Shown: positions 34,999 to 44,296, counted from the first letter of the stretch. The stretch: 64,000 nucleotides of DNA from Flavobacterium sp. ACN2 (GCF_002303885.1 NZ_MRCM01000001.1:62001-126000); one strand, 5' to 3'. A program made the numbers and translations. The notes: generated by a model not told the origin, from the sequence alone.

Positions 34999-36927
34999 AT
35001 GAAAAGAACAATTACTATACTCGCATTATTGGTTATACAGCTGATTCATTCACAAACCAAAAACAAAACTGCCGATGCTCTTTTTGATAAGATGTATTAT
35101 GTGGAAGCTGCAAAATCGTATGAGCTTTCCATAAATAATGGTGATGCTTCCAAAGAAACGCTTCAGCGACTTGGGGATGCTTATTATTTTAATACCAGAA
35201 TGTCAAGCGCTTCAAAATGGTACGGAAAGCTGATTGCTGAATATCCAAATGAGGTTTCTGCCGAATATCTTTTTCGTTACGCACAGTCGCTGCAGGGAAT
35301 TCAGAATTATGATCTGGCTAAAAAATGGATGAAGAGCTTCGCCGAAAAACAAAAATCGACCGATGCTAGAGCGAAGAACTTCTCGCTAAAAAATGTCACA
35401 TTAGAAGATATCGAAAACATAAAACCTTCTTTTATACTAGAAAACTTAGACATCAACTCTACTTATTCTGATTTTGGTCCGATGTATTACAAAGGCGATT
35501 TAGTTTATTCGACAACAGTCGATTCTTCGTATTTAAAAACAGACAGATACGGATGGAACGATCAGCCTTATTTAAATATGCAGCTGGGCAAAATAAGCGA
35601 AACACAATCGAATGTGACTTTTAAAGAACGTTTCGGAAAAGACATTACAACCAAGTATCACGAAGCCTGTATCGCCTTTTCTCCCGATGAAAAAACGATT
35701 TATTTTACCCGAAACAATTATAACGGAAAACTGAAACGAGATAATAAAGGCATCAATAATCTTAAAATTTATTCGGCAACAGCTGTAGAAAGCGAAAATG
35801 GCGCCACAAATTGGACCAATATTCAGGAACTGCCTTTTAACAGCGACAGTTATTCCGTAGGGCATCCTGCGGTAAGTAAAGACGGAAAAAAGCTCTATTT
35901 CGTGTCGGATATGCCTGGAACAATTGGTTCGACAGATATTTTTGTAGTCGATATTTTAGGCAATAATCAATTCTCTGAACCCAAAAATTTAGGCGAAAAA
36001 ATAAACACAACAGGACGCGAAATGTTTCCGTACATCACCGATCAAGCATTGTATTTTTCTTCTGACGGATTTTTAGGTTTAGGAGGTCTAGACGTATTCG
36101 AAAGCAGAATAAACGATGGCGTTTTTGACACACCAGCAAATTTGGGAGCGCCATTAAACAGCAATCGAGACGATTTTGGCTATATCGTTAACGAAGCGAC
36201 CAATAAAGGTTTTGTCTGTTCGAATAGAAAAACAGGAAAAGGCGATGATGACATTTACTCTTTTGAAAGATCTTGCAATCAAGCCATAAGCGGTTATGTT
36301 TTTGATGCCATTTCAAACAACAGAATTGCAGGTGCCATGGTAACGCTGAAAAATGCAAACGGAATAAAAGTGGCCGAAACTGTTTCTCAATTGGACGGAA
36401 TATACGATTTCAATAACAATGTAAATTGCAATACTCCTTATACGATTGAAGTTACAAAAGAGAATTATAATGCCAATACTAAAGCAATCGTAACAGCAAA
36501 CAGTTCTGGAAAAACAGAAGCTCTTGTAGGCTTAGATCCTGCTTTAATTGTTCGCGAAAATGGAGTTCTAAAAATAAAAATCGGAATTATTTTCTTTGAT
36601 TTAGATAAATCTGATATTCGTTATGATGCTGCAATAGAACTTAATAAAGTAGTTCTCTTAATGCATCAGTACAACACGGTTGTGATCAAAATCGAATCGC
36701 ATACCGACTCCCGTGCCAACGACCAATACAATCTCGAATTATCTGACCGAAGAGCAAAAGCTACAAGAGATTATCTAATTTCTCAAGGAGTTGCACCAGA
36801 AAGAATAGAAAGCGCAATTGGCTACGGAGAAACCCAATTAATCAACAATTGCTCCAACGGAGTTCCCTGCACAGAAGCACAACACCAAATCAACCGCCGA
36901 AGCGAATTCATCATCACAAAAATGTAA
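34999..36927 (+). CDS. OmpA family protein with TPR and PD40 propeller (PorE-like)
   Basis: A 642-aa protein. It has a signal peptide (MKRTITILALLVIQLIHS-Q), TPR-like helices (about residues 25-120), and a WD40-like PD40 propeller (about 150-420, HEACIAFSPDEKTIYFTRNN, GHPAVSKDGKKLYFVSDMPG, FPYITDQALYFSSDGF). A carboxypeptidase regulatory-like beta domain follows (about 430-510, ISGYVFDAISNNRIAGAMV). Last is an OmpA peptidoglycan-binding domain (about 525-642, FFDLDKSDIRYDA, SHTDSRANDQYNLELSDRRA). This is the architecture of T9SS PorE. It sits 12 nt after PorP/SprF and should link the adhesin/SprF assembly to peptidoglycan. It lacks an obvious lipobox. Confidence 0.9.
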   Translation: MKRTITILALLVIQLIHSQTKNKTADALFDKMYYVEAAKSYELSINNGDASKETLQRLGDAYYFNTRMSSASKWYGKLIAEYPNEVSAEYLFRYAQSLQGIQNYDLAKKWMKSFAEKQKSTDARAKNFSLKNVTLEDIENIKPSFILENLDINSTYSDFGPMYYKGDLVYSTTVDSSYLKTDRYGWNDQPYLNMQLGKISETQSNVTFKERFGKDITTKYHEACIAFSPDEKTIYFTRNNYNGKLKRDNKGINNLKIYSATAVESENGATNWTNIQELPFNSDSYSVGHPAVSKDGKKLYFVSDMPGTIGSTDIFVVDILGNNQFSEPKNLGEKINTTGREMFPYITDQALYFSSDGFLGLGGLDVFESRINDGVFDTPANLGAPLNSNRDDFGYIVNEATNKGFVCSNRKTGKGDDDIYSFERSCNQAISGYVFDAISNNRIAGAMVTLKNANGIKVAETVSQLDGIYDFNNNVNCNTPYTIEVTKENYNANTKAIVTANSSGKTEALVGLDPALIVRENGVLKIKIGIIFFDLDKSDIRYDAAIELNKVVLLMHQYNTVVIKIESHTDSRANDQYNLELSDRRAKATRDYLISQGVAPERIESAIGYGETQLINNCSNGVPCTEAQHQINRRSEFIITKM

Positions 36928-36932
36928 AAAGA

Positions 36933-36966
36933 AAAGCGTCCCAAGATTATCTCAGGACGCTTTCTT
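36933..36966. terminator. Terminator of the adhesin operon
   Basis: AAAGCGTCC (36933-36941) / GGACGCTTT (36955-36963) followed by CTTTATTT on the plus strand. The A-rich lead makes it possibly bidirectional, also serving the convergent hot-dog gene. Confidence 0.85.
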
Positions 36967-37026
36967 TATTTCTCAATCGCTCTTGCCTCTACCAGATCTT
37001 TTCTCTTGCTTCTATTCTCTATTCTC

Positions 37027-37440
37027 CTACTGCAACTTCACACACATCCATTCCCCTTTCATAATCAATCTATCCTCATCAAAAGCTTCACCCGATTGTT
37101 TTATGATTTTTTCGCTTGTGCGAATGTTTTTTACAACAAATTTAACGAGTTTATTGAACTCAACACCCGCAAAAAATTCAACATTATCCATACTAACCAA
37201 TCCAAAAACGCCATCTGCAATCCCTAAAAGCTTTATACCTGCACCGCCACATTGTGCCATCGCTTCAATCAAAATAGTTCCCGGAACAAAATTAAAATCG
37301 GGAAAACTGCCCTGAAGCCAGGCATCTTTATCTGTAAACGTCTTTAAACCAACGATTGTGTCTGTGGTATAAGAAATAATTTCATCTACAAAGAGAAATG
37401 GAGCACGATGCGGAATTAAATCTTCTATTTTTTTAGTCAT
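37027..37440 (-). CDS. FabZ-like hot-dog protein lacking the catalytic histidine
   Basis: A 137-aa protein. IEDLIPHRAPFLFVDEI and FVPGTILIEAMAQCGG are clear FabZ (3-hydroxyacyl-ACP dehydratase) signatures, with the catalytic Glu retained in IEAMAQ. At the usual GHFP motif, however, the sequence is QGSFP (codons GGC AGT TTT CCC), so the active-site His is replaced by Ser. ATG 37440 is chosen because MTKKIEDLIPHR is the normal family N-terminus. The longer ORF to 37485 adds unrelated residues. It may be a thioesterase- or binding-type paralogue rather than a dehydratase. It is a single gene between the adhesin operon and the PUL. Confidence 0.8.
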   Translation of the reverse strand: MTKKIEDLIPHRAPFLFVDEIISYTTDTIVGLKTFTDKDAWLQGSFPDFNFVPGTILIEAMAQCGGAGIKLLGIADGVFGLVSMDNVEFFAGVEFNKLVKFVVKNIRTSEKIIKQSGEAFDEDRLIMKGEWMCVKLQ

Positions 37441-37524
37441 GTCTGTAATTTTTAACAATGTACGAATCTGAACTGAAATAGACAATATTAAAATGGCATC
37501 TGTGTTAAAAGCAGGTTAAAATGT

Positions 37525-37560
37525 TAAAAAAAGGGCCAACTCAAATTGAGTCAGCCCCGC
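37525..37560 (-). terminator. Terminator of the PUL operon
   Basis: On the minus strand GGGCTGACTCAA pairs with TTGAGTTGGCCC, followed by TTTTTTT. It lies 26 nt past the stop of the last GH43 gene, marking the end of the long minus-strand transcript. Confidence 0.88.
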
Positions 37561-37585
37561 GTTATCAACCCTAAAATCACAAGCT

Positions 37586-38566
37586 TTATTCTTGCAATAA
37601 AACAAAACTTTTAGCATCTGCTTTGATTTTATTTCCTTCAAAATCAATATCGATTATTCCTGCTTTTCTTGGAGAAACACCGCTATTGCTAAAATGTGTA
37701 TGCAGTACATACTTCATTTTTCCGTTTGTATCATAGAAAACATCACCGTGACCTACTCCATTTATCCCCACATCTTTTCGGCTGATTATCGGGCTTTCAG
37801 TTGCTTTTTCCCAAGGTCCAAACGGACTCTTAGCTGTTGCATAACCTACTGCATAATCAGGGTTTCTAAAATCGTTTGCAGAATAAATCATGTAATACAA
37901 ATCATTGTGTTTCAATACCGTTGGTCCTTCTGTAACTGGCCAAGAAACATTCTGGGTATTTTCCCACGGAAGACCGCCAGAAATACATTCTTTAAGGGTT
38001 TCTTCTTTAATTCCAGACCAGTCATCTTTAAGTTCCGCTACAAAAATTCGGTTTCCATTGGTCAAACGCACGTGATAAAGGTATTTTTTGCCGTCCTGAT
38101 CAACAAAAAAGAAAGGATCGATCTGATTGCCCGAATTAAACATTGGAGTCTTAGAATCGTTTTTAAATGGCCCAAGCGGACTATCACTGCTTGCAATGGC
38201 AATATTCTCATCGGCGGTATAAATCATATGAAATTTATTGTTGTATTTAAAAACCTGCGGTGCCCAAAAACCTTTCGTCCCATAAGCGTCTCCTTTTTTT
38301 AATGCTAAACCATTTTGTGCTCCAACAGGCCCTTTCCATTTTTTCAAATCAGAAGAAGTGTACACCTGAAAACCTTCTCCGTTAGGAAAATCTCCCGTTG
38401 TGGTTCCGTACAAATGATAAACTCCATTTTCGTGAAAAATGGTCGGATCTGCCAACAAGATTGGTTTGTCTTTTGAAGCTGTTTTTTTGCCAGTTTCTTT
38501 CTCTTGAGAACAGCAAACAAAGACACAAAACAGACTTAAAAGCGTAAAATATTTTTTTATCTTCAT
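37586..38566 (-). CDS. Family 43 glycoside hydrolase, lipoprotein
   Basis: A 326-aa enzyme with a lipoprotein signal (CVFVCCSQ, Cys about 18-19). Its five-bladed GH43 propeller is marked by LLADPTIFHENGVYHLYGTT (catalytic base Asp about residue 40), IDPFFFVDQDGKKYLYHV (transition-state Asp) and VTEGPTVLKHNDLYYMIYSAN (acid Glu about 215). GH43 enzymes are mostly alpha-L-arabinofuranosidases, beta-xylosidases or arabinanases, and the subfamily cannot be set by eye. It is probably periplasm- or surface-anchored. It is the last gene of the PUL operon. Confidence 0.88.
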   Translation of the reverse strand: MKIKKYFTLLSLFCVFVCCSQEKETGKKTASKDKPILLADPTIFHENGVYHLYGTTTGDFPNGEGFQVYTSSDLKKWKGPVGAQNGLALKKGDAYGTKGFWAPQVFKYNNKFHMIYTADENIAIASSDSPLGPFKNDSKTPMFNSGNQIDPFFFVDQDGKKYLYHVRLTNGNRIFVAELKDDWSGIKEETLKECISGGLPWENTQNVSWPVTEGPTVLKHNDLYYMIYSANDFRNPDYAVGYATAKSPFGPWEKATESPIISRKDVGINGVGHGDVFYDTNGKMKYVLHTHFSNSGVSPRKAGIIDIDFEGNKIKADAKSFVLLQE

Positions 38567-38770
38567 TATTAAACTTTTTATTTAATTAATTCTATTTAAA
38601 AACTAAAAATCAAATAGTTAATGATACACTATAGAAAACCTCTATAATGGAAATTCATACTAAAAACCATTATTTTACTCAAAAATTCTCATCTTAATTT
38701 CGAAAAAAATAAGCTCTAAAATCTTCCTTAAAAAATGGTTCTTTAATCCTAACTTCTAACTCAAAACTTA

Positions 38771-39949
38771 TTACTTTTCAGATGAAAATTGATACAAAGA
38801 AACCGTATGATACTTCTCTCCTGCTTTTAATGTTATTTGAGGGAATTTTGGCTGATTTGGCGCATCAGGAAAGTGCTGTGTCTCTAAGGCAAAAGCAGTT
38901 CTAAAATCATCCTTAACACCTGATTTAAAGGTGTTTTTACTCTGCATAAAATTTCCGCTATAAAATTGAAGTCCAGGCTCTTCTGTATAAATATATAAAG
39001 TAATACCTGAAATATCTCCTTTTATGGTTGCAGCATGAATAAATCCATCTTTTTTCGTTGACCTAAGCACGTAATTGTGGTCATAACCTTTTCCGAATTT
39101 GAGCTGTTCGTCTTTGGTTTCTATTCTTTCGCCAATTTTATGTTTTGATGTAAAATCGAATGGCGTATTTTTTACCGATTTCAATTCTCCCGTCGGAATC
39201 AAACCTTCATCAACTGGTGTAAATTTGTCTCCGTAAATCTGTAATTCATGATTTAAAATTGTCCCGCTTCCCTCTCCATTCAAATTGAAAAAGGCATGAT
39301 TAGTTAAATTGACAATTGTAGTTTTATCCGTCGTCGCTTCGTATTCCATTTTTACAGCATTGTTATCTGTGATCGAATAAGTCACTTTTACATTCAGATT
39401 TCCAGGAAAGCCTTGTTCTCCATCTGGCGAAGCATATGTAAAAACCAAAGTATTACCGTTTGTCTTTTCAGCATTCCAAACAACATCCTGAAACCCTTTT
39501 ACACCACTGTGTAAAGCATTTTTCCCATTATTAAGCGGAATCTGATAGTGCTTTCCTTCGAGTGTAAATTTGCCTAATGCAACTCTGTTGCCAACTCTTC
39601 CAATTGTAGCGCCAAAGTAAGGTTCTGTGGCGTTTTTAAAGCCCTTTGCACTGTTCATTCCAACAACAACATCAGTCGGTTTTCCGTTTTTATCTTTAAC
39701 CCATAAACCTATTAATCGCCCACCATAGTTGGTAAAAGCAGCTTTTATATCTTTATTTTCGATCCAATACAAACTGACTTTTTTACCATCAATGATTGTG
39801 TCGAAGTTTTTAGTCTCTAAAACCGTTTTTACTGTATCTGATTTGATTTCTGAGTTTTCTTTTGAAACAATATTTTCTTTTTTACTGTCTTTACAGCTGA
39901 ATTGAAAAAGTGCCAGCAACAAAAGTGTAGCAATTTGAATGTTTTTCAT
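38771..39949 (-). CDS. galM: Aldose 1-epimerase (galactose mutarotase), lipoprotein
   Basis: A 392-aa enzyme of the GalM family. The lipoprotein signal has lipobox LFQFSC (Cys about 19). FGATIGRVGNRVALGKF (substrate loop) and NLTNHAFFNLNG (catalytic His) are present, and FALETQHFPDAPNQPKFP carries the catalytic Glu and the PDAPNxxxFP signature. It interconverts alpha and beta anomers of free aldoses (galactose, glucose, xylose, arabinose) released by the neighbouring hydrolases, in the periplasm. It is 23 bp downstream of a GH43 gene. The 38567-38770 gap after it holds only AT-rich sequence with a weak ATAATGG/CCATTAT inverted pair. Confidence 0.92.
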   Translation of the reverse strand: MKNIQIATLLLLALFQFSCKDSKKENIVSKENSEIKSDTVKTVLETKNFDTIIDGKKVSLYWIENKDIKAAFTNYGGRLIGLWVKDKNGKPTDVVVGMNSAKGFKNATEPYFGATIGRVGNRVALGKFTLEGKHYQIPLNNGKNALHSGVKGFQDVVWNAEKTNGNTLVFTYASPDGEQGFPGNLNVKVTYSITDNNAVKMEYEATTDKTTIVNLTNHAFFNLNGEGSGTILNHELQIYGDKFTPVDEGLIPTGELKSVKNTPFDFTSKHKIGERIETKDEQLKFGKGYDHNYVLRSTKKDGFIHAATIKGDISGITLYIYTEEPGLQFYSGNFMQSKNTFKSGVKDDFRTAFALETQHFPDAPNQPKFPQITLKAGEKYHTVSLYQFSSEK

Positions 39950-39972
39950 TTTTATCTTTTTTGAAAATGATT

Positions 39973-40995
39973 TTAATTTGATGGAATAGCCAATGACATT
40001 CCTTCGCTAACTGGCTCGCCTAAAACAGGAAATCCGTTTGCATCCCAGTCAATTTTCTGCATTCTTGGCGATCTTTTGTTCCCGCAACCTTCGCCCGGGT
40101 TTGAGTTAGCGTGATACAGAATCCAATCTTCTTTTCCATCAGGAGATTTAAAGAATGAATTGTGTCCTGGCGCATACACCTTGTTGATTGAAGATTGTTT
40201 GAAAATAGGCTCAGGAGATTTCTTCCAAGCATTCGCATCTAGCAAATTTTCTCCGCCGTTAAATGTTAACAATCCTAAAGCATAGAAATCAGTCCAGCAT
40301 CCGCTTGCCGAGAAAACAATAAAGATTTTACTGTTTCTTTCTAAAAATTGTGGACCTTCGTTCACATTCACCTGCGGCGGATTTACCTCATCATGCAAAG
40401 CGCCGTGTGTTTCCCAATCGTTTGTTGGCGCAGAAATCATAACACGATCGCCATCAATCTCAAGCGGATTTTTCATTTTGGCAATGTAAATATTCTGCTG
40501 ACCGTTTTTATCTCCTGCCCAGCCTGCCCAAATCATGTAAAGCTGTTTTTTATACTCGAATACATTCCCATCAATTGCCCATTTATCGGTTTTCGCAGCA
40601 ATTTTACCTTTAAACTCAAATTTTCCTTTAAACGGATCTGATGATTTATTTTCTAAAACATACATTCTGTGATTGTTATTATCGCCATTATCGGCTGCAA
40701 AATAGCAATACCACTTTCCGTTGATGATATGAAACTCTGGCGCCCAGATTTCTGCCGAATAATTGGTGTTTTTGGGTGGTGTCCAAATCACTTTGCTTTC
40801 GGCATTTTTGATATCAGAAAGGTCTTTTGTTTTCCACAACACCAATTTATTTCCAAGCGTGTTGGTATAGTAATAATAGCCTTTGTAATACGTGCTGTAA
40901 GGATCTGCTCCCGATGGCAGAATGGGGTTTGTGAATGTTTTTTGCTGTGCAAAACTTATTGTTGTGAACAGAAAAAGGATTAGATATTTTTTCAT
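39973..40995 (-). CDS. Family 43 glycoside hydrolase (arabinofuranosidase-like)
   Basis: A 340-aa secreted protein (signal peptide to TISFA-Q). GH43 catalytic elements: ILPSGADPYSTYYKGYYYYT (base Asp about residue 31), WAIDGNVFEYKKQLYMIWAGW (central Asp) and VNEGPQFLERNSKIFIVFSASG (acid Glu about 212). A His-containing loop (APGHNSFFKSPDGKEDW) near the C-terminus is the usual metal/structural position in alpha-L-arabinofuranosidase-like members. It likely removes arabinose or xylose side chains in the periplasm. It overlaps nothing and is followed 23 bp later by galM. Confidence 0.88.
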   Translation of the reverse strand: MKKYLILFLFTTISFAQQKTFTNPILPSGADPYSTYYKGYYYYTNTLGNKLVLWKTKDLSDIKNAESKVIWTPPKNTNYSAEIWAPEFHIINGKWYCYFAADNGDNNNHRMYVLENKSSDPFKGKFEFKGKIAAKTDKWAIDGNVFEYKKQLYMIWAGWAGDKNGQQNIYIAKMKNPLEIDGDRVMISAPTNDWETHGALHDEVNPPQVNVNEGPQFLERNSKIFIVFSASGCWTDFYALGLLTFNGGENLLDANAWKKSPEPIFKQSSINKVYAPGHNSFFKSPDGKEDWILYHANSNPGEGCGNKRSPRMQKIDWDANGFPVLGEPVSEGMSLAIPSN

Positions 40996-41021
40996 TTTTA
41001 ATTTTTTGTTAGTCTTTGAAT

Positions 41022-41083
41022 TTTCTCTCGCAGATTTTGCAGATTTTTTTTATCAGTGTAATCTGCCAAATCTGCGGGAGAAA
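41022..41083. repeat. 24-bp inverted repeat between GH43 and GH2 genes (CGCAGATT family)
   Basis: Arms 41022-41045 and 41060-41083 match at 22 of 24 positions (TTTCTCTCGCAGATTTTGCA then GATT), with a 14-nt loop. It lies 11 nt past the stop of the GH2 gene on the minus strand. There is no T-run, so it is a processing or stability hairpin candidate rather than a full terminator. Confidence 0.8.
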
Positions 41084-41094
41084 TAAATTTAATT

Positions 41095-42903
41095 CTAATT
41101 CAAAGCATTCATAACCTCCGTATTAATTTTATTCACCGCTTTAAAATCCATTTTGTCTACTTTTCGATCATAAGTCATAAAACCGTTTACTTCACCTTCA
41201 ACATCTGTTGTCTGTGTGTAGACTGCTGCCGAGAATCCCGTTTTAACGTATTTTCGAAGCGTTTCCGCGTACTTTAGGTATTCAGTGGTAACTTCACTTG
41301 CATTTTTAAATTTAATGTAACCCCAGTTGTCATTTGCCCTCCATAAATGCCCTTCCAACGGAAGTCCGATTCCGCCATACTCTCCCAAGACTGTAACTCT
41401 TCGGGCATCGTACAAATACATTTCTGGCCCTGGATAATTATGCAAATCCAAAATATCGCCCGTCTGGAAGTGATTTCCACCGCTCGCAGAATTAATCAAA
41501 CGCGTTGAATCATGTTTTTTTGTCCATTCTGTAATTTCAACGGTTTTAAATTGTCCCCAAGCTTCGTTAAACGGAACCCAAACCACAATACTTGGATACG
41601 AATACAAATGATCCATAATCTCTCTCCACTCTTTTCTGTAGATTTCTTCAGATTTTGCCGAACGCTGTAATTCTGTTCCCGTAAAATATTTTGTGTTTTG
41701 CCAAATCGGCTGATCGTCACCGCTCGGCATATCTTGCCAAACTAGAATTCCTAACTGATCGCAATACGTATACCAACGTTCTGGCTCTACTTTTACGTGT
41801 TTACGAATCATATTAAAACCTAATTCTTTGGTTTTAATAATATCATATTTCAAAGCTTCATCAGTTGGTGCGGTGTACAATCCGTCAGGCCACCAGCCTT
41901 GGTCAAGAGGTCCAAACTGGAAATAATCTTTGTTGTTTAACTGCATTCTCACGATTCCATTTTCATCTCGTTTAGATGAAATTTTTCGCATTGCAAAATA
42001 ACTTTTCACCTCATCAACGACTTTATTTTTGCTGATTAAGCGAATTTTAGTCTGATACAAAAACGGACTTTCAGGCGACCACAATTTCGGATTATTCAAA
42101 ATAATATCATTGCTTTCGCCTACAACCGCTTTTTCTTTAGCAATCTCTTTTCCGTTATCGAAAACAGAAATCTCTACTAAATCTCCTTTTTCTGCTCCAT
42201 TTACCTCAGCTTTAACACTAATCGTATTTTGATCAATATTTGGCGTTGTTTTTAATGCTGCAATGTTTTTAGCATTTACAGGCTCAATCCAAACCGTCTG
42301 CCAGATTCCTGTAACGGGTGTGTACCAGATTCCTTCTGGCTTTTTAACTTGTTTTCCTCTTGGCTGAGGCCCATCGTTGGAAGGATCCCAAACTTTTACT
42401 ACCAATTTCTGATTTTTCCCTTTTTGGATGAATGGCGTAATATTGAACGAAAATGGTGTATATCCTCCCGTATGAGAACCGACTTTTACATCATTCACAA
42501 AAACTTCTGTTTTCCAATCTACAGCGCCAAAATGTAAAAGGATGTTTTTTCCATTCCAACCTGATTCAATCGAAAATTGGGTTTCGTACCAAAGTTCGTT
42601 TTTAGCTCCCACTTCTTTCATCACGCCAGACAAGCTCGATTCTGCCGCAAACGGAACCAGAATCTGCCCGTCATATTTTGAAGGCACGGCTTTTCCAAAT
42701 TCTTGAATGCTATAATTCCACAAACCATTCAGATTTTTCCATTGGCCGCGCTCCATAATCGGACGAGGATATTCGGGTAAAGTTTTCTTAGGATCAACCT
42801 GCTCTGCCCATTTGGTTTTGATTTTATCACCTTGTGGTTTCCATTGCGCATTTACCGCAAACATGGATAACAAGGCTAAAAAAAGGATACTTTTTCTTTT
42901 CAT
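41095..42903 (-). CDS. Family 2 glycoside hydrolase
   Basis: A 602-aa secreted enzyme with a signal peptide (MKRKSILFLALLSMFAVNA-Q). A GH2 sugar-binding jelly roll (about residues 40-200, YPRPIMERGQWKNLNGLWNY, VNDVKVGSHTGGYTPF), an Ig-like domain (about 205-300) and a TIM barrel (about 300-602) follow. The acid/base Glu is in VWVPFNEAWGQF (about 444) and the nucleophile in VTVLGEYGG (about 505). GH2 covers beta-galactosidase, beta-glucuronidase, beta-mannosidase and arabinopyranosidase. The short length without C-terminal domains fits the many uncharacterised PUL members. With GH43 partners, a galactose- or arabinose-releasing role is plausible. Confidence 0.9.
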   Translation of the reverse strand: MKRKSILFLALLSMFAVNAQWKPQGDKIKTKWAEQVDPKKTLPEYPRPIMERGQWKNLNGLWNYSIQEFGKAVPSKYDGQILVPFAAESSLSGVMKEVGAKNELWYETQFSIESGWNGKNILLHFGAVDWKTEVFVNDVKVGSHTGGYTPFSFNITPFIQKGKNQKLVVKVWDPSNDGPQPRGKQVKKPEGIWYTPVTGIWQTVWIEPVNAKNIAALKTTPNIDQNTISVKAEVNGAEKGDLVEISVFDNGKEIAKEKAVVGESNDIILNNPKLWSPESPFLYQTKIRLISKNKVVDEVKSYFAMRKISSKRDENGIVRMQLNNKDYFQFGPLDQGWWPDGLYTAPTDEALKYDIIKTKELGFNMIRKHVKVEPERWYTYCDQLGILVWQDMPSGDDQPIWQNTKYFTGTELQRSAKSEEIYRKEWREIMDHLYSYPSIVVWVPFNEAWGQFKTVEITEWTKKHDSTRLINSASGGNHFQTGDILDLHNYPGPEMYLYDARRVTVLGEYGGIGLPLEGHLWRANDNWGYIKFKNASEVTTEYLKYAETLRKYVKTGFSAAVYTQTTDVEGEVNGFMTYDRKVDKMDFKAVNKINTEVMNALN

Positions 42904-42935
42904 GCTTTATATTTTTATACTTGTAAGTTTTTTAA

Positions 42936-43054
42936 ACCATATAAGTCATGTAAGTTCATTTTAGTTTAACTCGCTAAAAAAAATGCCGAGAGCATATAAG
43001 TTTTTACTTTTATTTAAGACAAGATTTAATATGAACTTACATAACTTATATGGT
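42936..43054. repeat. 24-bp inverted repeat of the CATATAAGT family
   Basis: Arms 42936-42959 and 43031-43054 match at 23 of 24 positions (ACCATATAAGT then ATGTAAGTTCAT). The loop is 71 nt. It lies just upstream of the GH2 start, in a 354-bp gap with no ORF. Confidence 0.8.
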
Positions 43055-43165
43055 GAAGATATTTACCGTAATATTTCTTCTAAATCAAAATGAATTACCG
43101 GGCTCATCTCCACATAAGCCCGATAATTACTGAACTAAACTAACTTAACTAACCAAGTTTTTTTA

Positions 43166-43258
43166 ATTGTGAATTGTTAATGGTAAATTGTAAATTACAC
43201 AGAACTTCAAAAATGAAGTTTGGAAATAATTAATCATTAACAATTTACAATTCACCAT
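43166..43258. repeat. GTGAATTGTTAATGG-type inverted repeat downstream of a GH43 gene
   Basis: AATTGTGAATTGTTAATGG (about 43166-43184) and TAAATTGTAAATT face their inverse, AATCATTAACAATTTACAAT then TCACCATTA (about 43231-43260). A small AACTTCA/TGAAGTT hairpin is in the middle. It is the same family as 18551-18600 and 18766-18808. It abuts the stop of the GH43-like gene. Confidence 0.7.
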
Positions 43259-44280
43259 TATTTTCCGAATTTCTTCACCAAACTGTCGTATTCTTTTTTA
43301 GAGATTGTAATCATGCAGCCGTGGCGCACTTTTTCTGGAAGACTATATTTGTCCCAATCGGAGAAAAAAGTATATCCTGAGGCTTGAAACCAAGGTCCGT
43401 TTAGGTTATCTGCGATTGATAATCCGTAGGAAACACCTGGGTATTGTTCGTAATACATGTACCATATTTTGTCATCAGGAGAAGGAATTAGCATTGGCGC
43501 TTCTCTAAAGTTTGGACTGATCGATTGCTGGGGCAAAGAATAAGGGCCTAAAAGGGATTTTGATTTGGCAATTCGGATGGTTTTTCCGGTTGTCCAATAC
43601 AAAGTTGGATAGGTTTCGTCTTTGATCACGGCATAATAAGAATCGCCGACTTTACGAATAAAAACATCAATCGTTCCCATATCCCAGTCGAATAAGCGTT
43701 TTGGCGTTCCTTCGAAAGTTTTTAGATCTTTAGATAAAACATACAAGGTACGCTGACTCGCCCAATAACGTTCTCCGTCTTCTTTCGTTCCTTCCAAATG
43801 TGGCGTATGCCAAGTCATGATGAATTTTTCTGAATCTTTGTCGTAATACAATTTTGGTGCACCTATTCGCTGTAAAGCATTTGAATAATCAGGAGTGCTT
43901 TTTAAATCTGGTGTATAATCAGAATGTTTTTTCCAAGTAATCAAATCATCCGAAACCCAGATATTAATGCTTTTTGCGTCGTCTCCTGTATTTCCTGCAA
44001 TGTAATATTTTCCGTCTGGCCCTTTGCAGATATCGGGATGTCCTTTATAATCTTCAAAAACACGTTTTCCGTTATTCAGGTTTTCCCAATGAAGTCCGTC
44101 CAAACTAACAGAATAATACAATCTGCCGTAATCGTTATGCGTCATGTGCGCAAACAAATAAGCTTCGTTTTTTGGTTTTTCATTTCCCTTCACTTGTCCC
44201 GGCGGATCTGGTTGTTGCGCTTTCGCGGAAAATCCGACCAGAATCATCATTAGAAAAAATAAGTTCTTTATTGTTTTCAT
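43258..44280 (-). CDS. GH43-superfamily (clan GH-F-like) glycosidase
   Basis: A 340-aa secreted protein (signal peptide to FSAKA-Q). It is a five-bladed propeller of the GH43-like type: AYLFAHMTHNDYGRLYYSVS, LHWENLNNGKRVFEDYKGHPD, IDVFIRKVGDSYYAVIKDET, FREAPMLIPSPDDKIWYMYYE and RHGCMITISKKEY. The opening YLFAHM and closing RHG motifs resemble GH43 members of the subfamily-34 kind, but the first catalytic Asp is not in a canonical ADP setting. Function is left open: arabinosidase, galactosidase or related. Long inverted repeats flank it on both sides. Confidence 0.75.
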   Translation of the reverse strand: MKTIKNLFFLMMILVGFSAKAQQPDPPGQVKGNEKPKNEAYLFAHMTHNDYGRLYYSVSLDGLHWENLNNGKRVFEDYKGHPDICKGPDGKYYIAGNTGDDAKSINIWVSDDLITWKKHSDYTPDLKSTPDYSNALQRIGAPKLYYDKDSEKFIMTWHTPHLEGTKEDGERYWASQRTLYVLSKDLKTFEGTPKRLFDWDMGTIDVFIRKVGDSYYAVIKDETYPTLYWTTGKTIRIAKSKSLLGPYSLPQQSISPNFREAPMLIPSPDDKIWYMYYEQYPGVSYGLSIADNLNGPWFQASGYTFFSDWDKYSLPEKVRHGCMITISKKEYDSLVKKFGK

Positions 44281-44296
44281 AAACTGTTTTTTTAAT

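Noticed and set aside
37694..38302. 202-codon plus-strand ORF opposite a GH43 gene
   Set aside because: Antisense shadow; the minus strand carries clear GH43 catalytic motifs.
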